Positions 7,269 through 13,141 of a DNA stretch of 14,175 bases are shown here, piece after piece (the first letter of the stretch is position 1; every line of letters starts with the position of its first letter). This DNA comes from JBGPYB01 sp041493035. Its GTDB lineage: Bacteria > Acidobacteriota > Vicinamibacteria > Fen-336. Under the pieces are notes generated by a model. That model saw only the letters and a program-made list of their open reading frames with translations, had not been told where the DNA came from and ran no database searches. The stretch covers positions 1-14,175 of the forward strand of contig JBGPYB010000123.1 of NCBI GenBank assembly GCA_041493035.1, read 5' to 3'. The position numbers and the translations under genes are program-made.

Positions 7269-8720
7269 GTGGCGTCTCCGTCGCTCCCGCCGACCCAGGG
7301 GCTGACGCCCAGCGAGCTGAAGCGAAAGCTCCTCCACGTCGCAGTCGGAGGCTTCGCGTTCTTGCTCCGCTTCCTGACCTGGCCCCAGGCTGCGATGCTG
7401 GCTGCGGCAGCCTTTCTCTTCAACTGGCAGGTGCTGCCCCGTATCGGCGGTCGCAGCTTGTGGCGGGGGGGCGAGCGAGCGCGGGGCTACCCCCTCGGAA
7501 TCCTGCTCTATCCGCTCTCGGTGCTGGCCCTCGTGCTCGCTTTTCGGCAGAACCTCTGGAAGGCCGCGGCCGTTTGGGGCGTCCTGGCCTTCGGCGACGG
7601 GGCAGCGTCGCTTCTGGGGCAGGCCATGGGTGGCCCGAGACTGCCCTGGAACCGCGGGAAGGGATGGATCGGCTTCGCGTCGTTCGTGCTGTTCGGTGGT
7701 CTGGGGTCGGCGGCGCTCCTGGTCTGGACACAGCGCCTCGCGCCAAACGCCACGCTGTCGGCGAACGTCATGGGTCTCGCTCTGGCTCTGTCGCTCCTCG
7801 GCGCTCTCGTGGAAACGGTTCCGTCGACCCTCGACGACAACCTGACGGTCCCCCTCGTGGTCGGCGTCTTCCTTGCGCTGGTGGCCGACGTCGACTTTGC
7901 GCCGTTCTTCGGCCAGGAGGGCTTCTGGGGTCGCGTCCTCCTCGGGGTCGGAGTGAACCTCGTGATCGCCGCGGGTGCCTTCATGGCGCGAGCGATCGAT
8001 ATCTCCGGCGCGGCATCGGCTATCGTCATCGGGGCGACGATCACGGTGGGGTTGGGTCCCAGGGGGCTGGCAGTGATGATCGCGTTCTTCGTCATCGGCA
8101 CTCTGGCCACGAAACTGGGCTACCGGGTCAAGGCCGCTCGCGGAATCGCCCAGGAAAAGGGCGGGGCTCGCGGGTGGAGAAACGCATGGGCCAACGGTGG
8201 CGTGCCGGCGTTCCTGGCGCTCCTGGCGGGGGCGTGGAGCGCTCCAATGGGGGGCATCGTTTCTCCTGGAGGCTACCCCGCCCTCCTCTTGACGGTGGCC
8301 TACGCCGCTTCGGTCGCAACGGCCGCGGCGGACACCTGTTCCTCCGAGATCGGGAAGGCCTACGGCCAGCGGACCTTCCTCATCACGACCCTGAAGCCAG
8401 TGGCTCCCGGGACCGAGGGCGCCGTCAGCCTCGAAGGAACGCTCGGAGGTCTCTTCGGCGCCGCTCTGGTCGCGGCCACCGGCTGGGCCACGGGGCTCCT
8501 TCCTCTCTGGCCGATCGTCACCCTGGTCGCTCTCGCAGGGCTCTTGGGGAGTCTGGCCGAGAGCGTCATTGGGACGGTGGCCGAGCGGCGGGGCTGGCTC
8601 GATAACGATCTGCTGAATGCACTGAACACGGGCATCGGCGCCGCAGTCGCCGCCGCGTCCGTTAGAATCCTCGATCACGCATGGCCTCTGTTACGGAACA
8701 GCCTCCTCGTCCTCGGCTGA
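7269..8720 (+). CDS. Fusion of phytol-kinase-like (VTE5) and phytyl-phosphate-kinase-like (VTE6/DUF92) membrane domains
   Basis: A very hydrophobic protein of 483 residues, apparently two enzymes in one. Residues 14-230 resemble CTP-dependent dolichol/phytol kinases: SELKRKLLHVAVGG at the N-terminus, AFGDGAASLLGQAMGG (107-122), and ETVPSTLDDNLTVPL (182-196) with its typical DDN. Residues 235-483 are DUF92: ISGAASAIVIGATITVGLG, QEKGGARGWRNAWANGG (295-311), ADTCSSEIGKAYG (354-366), ITTLKPVAPGTEGAVSLEGT (372-391) and LDNDLLNALNT. In plants VTE5 phosphorylates phytol and VTE6 phosphorylates phytyl phosphate, so the fusion could turn a prenol into its diphosphate in the membrane. The substrate here is unknown. 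The start is uncertain: GTG 7269 (used) lies 1 nt after the previous stop, and TTG 7260 is an alternative. The UbiA gene overlaps its end. Confidence 0.85.
   Translation: MASPSLPPTQGLTPSELKRKLLHVAVGGFAFLLRFLTWPQAAMLAAAAFLFNWQVLPRIGGRSLWRGGERARGYPLGILLYPLSVLALVLAFRQNLWKAAAVWGVLAFGDGAASLLGQAMGGPRLPWNRGKGWIGFASFVLFGGLGSAALLVWTQRLAPNATLSANVMGLALALSLLGALVETVPSTLDDNLTVPLVVGVFLALVADVDFAPFFGQEGFWGRVLLGVGVNLVIAAGAFMARAIDISGAASAIVIGATITVGLGPRGLAVMIAFFVIGTLATKLGYRVKAARGIAQEKGGARGWRNAWANGGVPAFLALLAGAWSAPMGGIVSPGGYPALLLTVAYAASVATAAADTCSSEIGKAYGQRTFLITTLKPVAPGTEGAVSLEGTLGGLFGAALVAATGWATGLLPLWPIVTLVALAGLLGSLAESVIGTVAERRGWLDNDLLNALNTGIGAAVAAASVRILDHAWPLLRNSLLVLG
8663..8668 (+). promoter_or_regulatory. Possible internal -10 box before the UbiA gene (TAGAAT)
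   Basis: GTTAGAATCC inside the end of the upstream gene contains TAGAAT (five of six consensus bases). It ends 12 nt before the ATG at 8681. There is no clear -35. It could give the prenyltransferase its own short-leader transcript, but being inside coding sequence it may be chance. Confidence 0.3.
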
Positions 8721-9637
8721 TGATGATGAGCAAGCTCAAGCTCTTCGCCGACTTCGCGCGGCCGTTCACGCTGTTGCCGCCGGCACTGGGTGTCCTGAGC
8801 GGGGCGATCACAGCTTGGGGCGCAGGGCACGCGAAACCGCCGGTGACATGGGCCCTCGCGCTGCCGGTGATCTACGGGACGCTGATGGCCGCCGCCCTGA
8901 ACGCCGCCAGCAACGCCATCAACCAGATTTACGATCTCAACATCGATCGGGTCAACAAACCCAAGCGGCCGCTCCCCAGCGGCGCCATGACAATGGGAGA
9001 AGCCTGGGCCTTCACTCTCGCGTCTTTCGTGGTCGCCTGGGCTCTGGCCTGGCTGGCCGCCCCGGAGGGGCGCCGAGAATGCTTCTGGATCGTCATGTTC
9101 ACGAGCGTTCTCGTGTGGGCCTACTCGGCGCCGCCCTTCCGGACGAAGCGCCATGGGCTATGGGCGAACGTCACCATCGCGGTCCCCCGCGGCCTGCTTC
9201 TCAAGGTCGCCGGATGGTCCACGGTGAAGACGATCTTCGGCGCCGAGCCCTGGTACATCGGAGCGGTGTTCGGCCTCTTCGTCCTCGGCGCCTCGTCCAC
9301 CAAGGATTTCGCCGACATCGAGGGAGACAACGCCGACGGCTGCCAGACGCTGCCCATCCTGTACGGCGTCAAGAGAGCCGCCTGGATGATCGCGCCGTTC
9401 TTCGTCCTTCCGTTCTTCCTGATTCCCATCGGCGTCTGGCGCGGCGTCCTGACGGGAAACCCGACGCTGCTCCTCATCCTGGGCCCAGCCCTGATACTGT
9501 ACGGGATCTATACCGTGTACCTGTTGGTGAGGAAGCCGGAGGAGCTGGCGGCCACCGAGAATCACCCCTCCTGGACCCACATGTACAGGATGATGATGGT
9601 GGCTCAGCTCGGGTTCGCCCTCTCGTACGTCTTCTGA
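8681..9637 (+). CDS. UbiA-family membrane prenyltransferase (ChlG / DGGGP-synthase-like)
   Basis: UbiA enzymes move a prenyl group from its diphosphate to an acceptor within the membrane. The 318-residue chain has many hydrophobic helices and both Mg-diphosphate motifs: NQIYDLNID (81-89, followed by RVNKPKRPLPSG) and KDFADIEGD (208-216, followed by NADGCQTLPILYGV). YSAPPFRTKRHG (148-159) is shared with the chlorophyll-synthase and homogentisate-phytyltransferase branches. VNKPKRPLPSG also resembles digeranylgeranylglyceryl-phosphate synthases. The acceptor cannot be read from the sequence, and no chlorophyll or quinone genes are here. Starts are ambiguous: ATG 8681 overlaps the upstream gene by 40 nt, while ATG 8720/8723/8726 give a TGATG stop-start junction and a chain beginning about MMMSKLKLF. 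None has a Shine-Dalgarno. It is the last gene of the block and converges on grpE with 12 nt between stops. Confidence 0.88.
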   Translation: MASVTEQPPRPRLMMMSKLKLFADFARPFTLLPPALGVLSGAITAWGAGHAKPPVTWALALPVIYGTLMAAALNAASNAINQIYDLNIDRVNKPKRPLPSGAMTMGEAWAFTLASFVVAWALAWLAAPEGRRECFWIVMFTSVLVWAYSAPPFRTKRHGLWANVTIAVPRGLLLKVAGWSTVKTIFGAEPWYIGAVFGLFVLGASSTKDFADIEGDNADGCQTLPILYGVKRAAWMIAPFFVLPFFLIPIGVWRGVLTGNPTLLLILGPALILYGIYTVYLLVRKPEELAATENHPSWTHMYRMMMVAQLGFALSYVF

Positions 9638-9649
9638 CGAAGTCTTCGC

Positions 9650-10477
9650 CTACTTTTTCGGGACGTCCCGAGTGTCTTCTTCGAAGGCGTCGGGAAAGAG
9701 AGCCTCCTGCGCCTCGGCCCGGGCGATGATGTCGTTGAGGCTTGGCTCGCCTTCGGCGTGAGGGGTCTGCGGAGGCGGAGGAGCCGCCGTCTCCGCCTCG
9801 CCGACGTAGTCCCCGGATTTGGGCTCTGCTGCGGGCGTTGCGCCTTCACCTTGGAATTGCCCCACCACGACCCGGGACGCCCGCGCGATTCGCCCGTTGA
9901 GGCGGTAACCGCGGAGCAGCTCCTTGACCACGAGGTTGTTGTGATCGGGATCGTCGACGGAGCGCATCTCGACGGCTTCGCTGAAGTTGGGGTCATAGGG
10001 GAGGCCCAGGACCGGGATGCGTTCCAGCCCCTCGTCCTGGAGGGTCTGGAGGAGTTGTGTCCGCACCAGGATCAGGCCTTCGATGAGGGGCTCTCCGGCG
10101 TAGCTCTGCTCGGCGGCTTCGAGAGCACGGTCCAGGTTGTCCAGGATGTCGATGAACTTGAGGAGCAGACGCTCGCGTTGCTGGTCGTACCTACGTTGCA
10201 GGTTCTTGGTGATGCGCTCGCGGTACCCTTCGTTCTCGGTGCGGAGGGTCCGGTAGGCATTCAGGACCTCAGCGAGGCGGTCCTCGGCCAGTCGAGCGCG
10301 ACGGTGAAAGGCTTCGGCGGGGTCGGAACCCGGAACGTCGAGAACGTCGGCGAGGCCCGCAGCCTCTACCGGGGCCACCTCTACCGGAGCCACCTCGGCC
10401 GGTTCAGGGTCACGAGGGACCTCATCCTTGTCCTCATCCGGGCTTTCGGGCCCGCCGGCGGTGTCTTCGTCGGACAA
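9650..10477 (-). CDS. grpE: Nucleotide exchange factor GrpE
   Basis: GrpE releases ADP from DnaK in the DnaK-DnaJ chaperone cycle. I place the start at TTG 10477, because GGAGG (10482-10486) lies 4 nt before it; this gives 275 residues. Residues 1-55 are acidic and Pro-rich with an APVEV repeat. Residues 60-125 are the long dimerisation helix (RARLAEDRLAEVLNAY, then LLLKFIDILDNLDRALEAAEQ). Residues 150-207 are the beta domain (GLERIPVLGLPYDPNFSEAVE, VVKELLRGYRLNGRIARASRVVVGQ). About 67 residues follow the domain (PPPP at 233-236, then a Glu/Ala-rich tail), whereas GrpE usually ends near this point. The gene lies 95 nt downstream of a small unknown gene and has its own -10-like box. I saw no CIRCE element. 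dnaK and dnaJ are not in the window. Confidence 0.93.
   Translation of the reverse strand: MSDEDTAGGPESPDEDKDEVPRDPEPAEVAPVEVAPVEAAGLADVLDVPGSDPAEAFHRRARLAEDRLAEVLNAYRTLRTENEGYRERITKNLQRRYDQQRERLLLKFIDILDNLDRALEAAEQSYAGEPLIEGLILVRTQLLQTLQDEGLERIPVLGLPYDPNFSEAVEMRSVDDPDHNNLVVKELLRGYRLNGRIARASRVVVGQFQGEGATPAAEPKSGDYVGEAETAAPPPPQTPHAEGEPSLNDIIARAEAQEALFPDAFEEDTRDVPKK
10363..10405 (-). repeat. 15-bp tandem repeat in the 5' part of grpE
   Basis: On the plus strand CCTCTACCGGGGCCA (10363-10377) is followed by CCTCTACCGGAGCCA (10378-10392) and a decayed third unit, CCTCGGCCGGTTC. The units keep the reading frame and encode repeated APVEV-like pentapeptides in the disordered N-terminal region. Replication slippage is the likely origin. 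Confidence 0.8.
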
Positions 10478-10519
10478 CGGGCCTCCGCGGCTACGAGAAG
10501 GATCTGAAATATCGTCGAG

Positions 10520-10525
10520 AGTATA
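10520..10525 (-). promoter_or_regulatory. Putative -10 box of grpE (TATACT)
   Basis: On the minus strand GCTATACTCTCG gives TATACT, five of six consensus bases, between the small upstream gene and grpE. The leader to the TTG at 10477 would be about 35 nt and contains the GGAGG site. There is no clear -35 and no heat-shock operator. Confidence 0.45.
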
Positions 10526-10572
10526 GCGCCTCCGCGTGGGCGGCGCCAGCCAGCGGCCGAGAAGGTAGTGTC

Positions 10573-10830
10573 TCAGTGACCCTGGCGCGGGTCCGTGGCG
10601 CTCAGCCGGGTCAAGGCTTCGAAGCTCTGGAGAAGGCTTTCGGCGAGAGCGGGGAAGTCGGCCCGCCAGCAGACGCGTTCGAGGTCCGTCGTGAGCCACC
10701 GGCAGGCGCCGCGGACGGCGTCCTCACCGCCCGTCTCGCTCACGATTCCATTGGACTGGAGATGCTGCAAGTGCCGGACGAACTCCTCTCGATAGAATTC
10801 CGACAGCGCTCGCCGCTTCTCAGGATCCAA
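10573..10830 (-). CDS. Hypothetical 85-residue protein upstream of grpE
   Basis: I do not recognise this protein. It starts at TTG 10830 with a weak G-rich stretch (CGGGGG) upstream. It reads MDPEKRRALSEFYREEFVRH at the start and WLTTDLERVCWRADFPALAES in the middle, with helix-like spacing of charged and hydrophobic residues. There are two Cys, no signal peptide and no membrane segment, so it is probably a small soluble helical protein. A TTGACA promoter precedes it and grpE follows after 95 nt on the same strand, so it may be co-transcribed with grpE. Composition and context favour a real gene, but no motif confirms it. Any chaperone link is guesswork from position. Confidence 0.6.
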   Translation of the reverse strand: MDPEKRRALSEFYREEFVRHLQHLQSNGIVSETGGEDAVRGACRWLTTDLERVCWRADFPALAESLLQSFEALTRLSATDPRQGH

Positions 10831-10869
10831 GGTACCCCCGGGGGGCAGGCTCTATTTGTAACTCCAACA

Positions 10870-10899
10870 AAGGTAGTCCACCTCTCCGCTCCCTGTCAA
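10870..10899 (-). promoter_or_regulatory. Promoter of the 85-residue gene (TTGACA-N18-TACCTT)
   Basis: On the minus strand a perfect -35 TTGACA (10894-10899) is followed after 18 nt by TACCTT (10870-10875). The -35 is ideal but the -10 fits only TAnnnT. Transcription would begin near 10863, leaving a leader of about 33 nt before the TTG at 10830. This is the only consensus -35 I found in the window. Confidence 0.55.
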
Positions 10900-10942
10900 C
10901 GGGCGCGTGGCGCACTCCTTGCGGCTACGGACTGCGAGCGGA

Positions 10943-10959
10943 GCCGAATTCACTTCGGC
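10943..10959. repeat. Short inverted repeat in the spacer after tsaD
   Basis: GCCGAA-TTCAC-TTCGGC makes a 6-bp stem with a 5-nt loop. It is flanked by two direct copies of GCGAGCG (10934-10940 and 10963-10969). It lies between the tsaD terminator hairpin and the TTGACA promoter. It could be an operator, a second terminator arm or nothing. Confidence 0.35.
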
Positions 10960-10976
10960 GAAGCGAGCGGGGGTTT

Positions 10977-11006
10977 CAAAGGGGGTGCGACGCAGCACCC
11001 CCTTTG
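10977..11006 (-). terminator. Perfect 12-bp hairpin after tsaD
   Basis: CAAAGGGGGTGC pairs perfectly with GCACCCCCTTTG across a 6-nt loop (GACGCA), beginning 1 nt after the tsaD stop. On the minus strand the 3' arm ends in CCCCCTTTG and is followed by AAAC, so the U-run is short and inside the stem. The position and strength of the stem argue for transcription termination or 3'-end protection of the mtnA-tsaD message. Confidence 0.75.
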
Positions 11007-11007
11007 C

Positions 11008-12030
11008 TCAATAAATACCCAGGTGCGGCTCGGCGTCCAGGTCCCAGTCGGCGCGTCGGCCCTTGCGGAAGGCCACGAACGCCGCCGCACCGATCATCGC
11101 CGCGTTATCGGTGGAGAGGGAGATCGTCGGCACGAAGAGCGGGAGACCGAGGCCAAGGGCGGTCGTGAGAGCCTCGCGGCGGAGGACGGTATTGGCTGCC
11201 ACTCCGCCGGAGAGGATCAAGCTCCGCGGCCGCAACTCCTCTGCCGCATGCTTCAGCCGGCGCAAGAGTGCCGTGACGACGCTTCGCTGGAACGAGGCCA
11301 CGAGATCTCGGACGACGGTGGGCGCGTTCTCAGGATCGGAGACCGGCGGGATTCCCTCCCGGCGCACATGGTGGAGCACGGCGGTCTTGAGGCCGCTGAA
11401 GGAGTAGTCGCCGCTCCCGTCTTTGATCCGCGCGATGGTGAACTCGACAGCGCGATCGTTGGCCCCCTGGGCCAGGCGGTCGATGACGGGCCCTCCGGGA
11501 TATCCAAGACCCAGGAGCTTCGCGACCTTGTCGAAGGCCTCGCCGGCGGCGTCGTCTCGGGTCCGCCCGATGAGACGGTACGTTCCCTCCTCGGGAACAT
11601 CGTAGAGATGGGTGTGGCCGCCGGAGACGATGAGTGCTATGGCCGGCAGAGGGATGTCGCCGTGGGTCAGCACCGGGGCCTGAATATGTCCCGCGATGTG
11701 GTGAACCGGGACGAGCGGTTTGCCGTGGACGAAAGCGATTCCCTTGGCGACCTGAACGCCGACCAGGAGCGAGCCCACGAGGCCCGGACCGTGCGTGACC
11801 GCCACGGCGTCGAGATCGGCGTAGGCCATTCCGGCGTCGGCCATGGCCTTTGAGACGACCGGGCAGATGTTCTCGAGATGATGGCGCGAGGCCAGTTCCG
11901 GGACGACGCCGCCGAAGGGCGCGTGGATCGCGGTCTGTGTCGAGACGACGTTCGAGACGATCCGGCGGCCGTCCTCGACCACGGCCGCCGCCGTCTCGTC
12001 GCACGACGTTTCGATCGCGAGGAGGCGCAT
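11008..12030 (-). CDS. tsaD: tRNA N6-adenosine threonylcarbamoyltransferase TsaD
   Basis: TsaD transfers the threonylcarbamoyl group to A37 of ANN-decoding tRNAs (t6A), working with TsaB and TsaE in the cytosol. The 340 residues match the usual length. ASKHA-fold motifs are in order: LAIETSCDETAAAVV (4-18), THGPGLVGSLLVG (79-91), the metal pair H111 and H115 (VHHIAGHI), IVSGGHTHLY (134-143), DDAAGEAFDKVAK (159-171), YSFSGLKTAV, LSGGVAAN (273-280) and STDNAAM with metal ligand Asp308. The ATG at 12030 comes 6 nt after the mtnA stop, with GAGGGG just upstream overlapping that stop, so mtnA and tsaD are probably one transcript. A strong hairpin follows. The identification is secure. Confidence 0.97.
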   Translation of the reverse strand: MRLLAIETSCDETAAAVVEDGRRIVSNVVSTQTAIHAPFGGVVPELASRHHLENICPVVSKAMADAGMAYADLDAVAVTHGPGLVGSLLVGVQVAKGIAFVHGKPLVPVHHIAGHIQAPVLTHGDIPLPAIALIVSGGHTHLYDVPEEGTYRLIGRTRDDAAGEAFDKVAKLLGLGYPGGPVIDRLAQGANDRAVEFTIARIKDGSGDYSFSGLKTAVLHHVRREGIPPVSDPENAPTVVRDLVASFQRSVVTALLRRLKHAAEELRPRSLILSGGVAANTVLRREALTTALGLGLPLFVPTISLSTDNAAMIGAAAFVAFRKGRRADWDLDAEPHLGIY

Positions 12031-12036
12031 GGGCGC

Positions 12037-13077
12037 TCACCCCTCGCTCGCCGCCAACGTCTTGAGGCTCTCGGTGTACGGGGCGCGGGCGATGCCCCGT
12101 TCGCAGATGATGGCGGTCACGTACCGGTTCGGGGTCACGTCGAAAGCAGGGTTGCGGACGCCGATCCCCTCGGGGGCCATGAGGCGCCCGCCGTGATGAG
12201 TCACCTCCTCCGCAGCGCGCTCTTCGATGGGGATCTGATCACCCGATGGCGTCGCCAGATCGAATGTCGAAACGGGCGCGGCCACGTAGAAGGGGATGCT
12301 GTTCTCTTTGGCGAGCACCGCCAGGGAGTAGGTCCCGATCTTGTTGGCCACGTCGCCGTTGGCAGCGATGCGGTCGGCCCCGACGATGACCGCATCCACC
12401 TCGCCTGTCGCCATCATGTGGCCCGCCATGTTGTCGGTGATCAGCGTGGTGGGGATGCCCTCGTGGTGCAGCTCCCACGCCGTGAGGCGGGCGCCTTGCA
12501 GGTAAGGGCGGGTCTCGTCGGCGAACACCCTGAGGACCTTGCCCTCGCGGGCGGCGGAGCGAATGACGCCGAGGGCCGTCCCGTAGCCTGCAGTGGCGAG
12601 GGCACCCGCGTTGCAGTGGGTGAGTATCCGGGCCTTGGGTGGGATCAGCTCGGCCCCCAGATCTCCCATGCGGCGGCACGCGTCCAGGTCCTCGGTATGG
12701 ATGGCCTGAGCTTCCCGGATCATGGCTTCGCGCATCGCATCGCCGCCGAGGGTCGCGACGTCATCGAAGCGACGCCTCATCCGCTCGATGGCCCAGAACA
12801 GGTTCACCGCCGTGGGGCGTGTGGCGCGGAGCTCGTCGCACATGGCGTCGAACTCCGCCCAGAGAGGAGATCCCTCCGCCGTTGAGAGCTGCACGCCCAA
12901 GGCGATCCCCATGGCGGCTGCCACACCGATGGCTGGGGCCCCGCGGATGGCCATGTCCTTGATCGCCACGGCGACCTCGTGGGGACTGCGGCAGCGGAGG
13001 TAGAGTTCCTCGGCTGGGAGGCGCCGCTGGTCGATCATGACGACGGCATCGCCGTCCCATACTATGGTCGGAACCAA
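12037..13077 (-). CDS. mtnA: S-methyl-5-thioribose-1-phosphate isomerase MtnA
   Basis: MtnA converts methylthioribose-1-phosphate to methylthioribulose-1-phosphate in the methionine salvage pathway. The 346-residue protein has the eIF2B-like fold motifs: IKDMAIRGAPAIGVAAA (39-55), RPTAVNLFWAIERM (87-100) and THCNAGALATAGYGTALGVI (153-172) with catalytic Cys155. FADETRPYLQGARLTAWEL, ITDNMAGHMM and IVGADRIAANGDVANKIGTY (231-250) with catalytic Asp235 follow. The TTG start at 13077 is supported by GGAGG 5 nt upstream and by the family N-terminus reading PTIVWDGDAVVMIDQR. Related eIF2B-like isomerases (ribose-1,5-bisphosphate isomerase) differ in these motifs. No other methionine-salvage gene is in the window. 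moeA is divergent, and tsaD follows closely. Confidence 0.95.
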   Translation of the reverse strand: MVPTIVWDGDAVVMIDQRRLPAEELYLRCRSPHEVAVAIKDMAIRGAPAIGVAAAMGIALGVQLSTAEGSPLWAEFDAMCDELRATRPTAVNLFWAIERMRRRFDDVATLGGDAMREAMIREAQAIHTEDLDACRRMGDLGAELIPPKARILTHCNAGALATAGYGTALGVIRSAAREGKVLRVFADETRPYLQGARLTAWELHHEGIPTTLITDNMAGHMMATGEVDAVIVGADRIAANGDVANKIGTYSLAVLAKENSIPFYVAAPVSTFDLATPSGDQIPIEERAAEEVTHHGGRLMAPEGIGVRNPAFDVTPNRYVTAIICERGIARAPYTESLKTLAASEG

Positions 13078-13097
13078 GACTCCCTCCGCAAAAGGAC

Positions 13098-13103
13098 ATG
13101 GTA
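13098..13103 (-). promoter_or_regulatory. Possible -10 box of mtnA (TACCAT)
   Basis: Minus-strand ATTACCATGT gives TACCAT, 20 nt before the TTG start of mtnA. The gap holds the GGAGG ribosome site. There is no good -35. It lies in the 64-bp divergent spacer shared with moeA. Confidence 0.3.
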
Positions 13104-13117
13104 ATGCAAAGCAAGGC

Positions 13118-13123
13118 TACAAT
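13118..13123 (+). promoter_or_regulatory. Putative -10 box of moeA (TACAAT)
   Basis: GGCTACAATCGG holds TACAAT, five of six consensus bases. It ends 18 nt before the TTG start of moeA, with GGAG (13130-13133) between them. AGGACA at 13093-13098 is a poor -35 at 19 nt. The box lies 14 bp from the mtnA box on the opposite strand, so the two promoters face away from each other and could compete. Confidence 0.5.
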
Positions 13124-13141
13124 CGGCGCGGAGACGACCTC

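Noticed and set aside
7146..8678. A 510-codon minus-strand open frame opposite the kinase fusion
   Set aside because: The translation is Arg/Glu/Gln/His-rich with no motif, while the plus strand encodes recognised membrane domains.
9626..9646. CTTC/GAAG and CGAAGTCTTCG mini-palindromes between the convergent stops of the UbiA gene and grpE
   Set aside because: The stems are only 4-5 bp and lack a T-run, too weak to call a bidirectional terminator.
10478..10699. A longer grpE start further upstream, reaching into the small gene
   Set aside because: The added residues are Arg/Pro-rich and overlap the 85-residue gene, while TTG 10477 has a GGAGG at a suitable distance.
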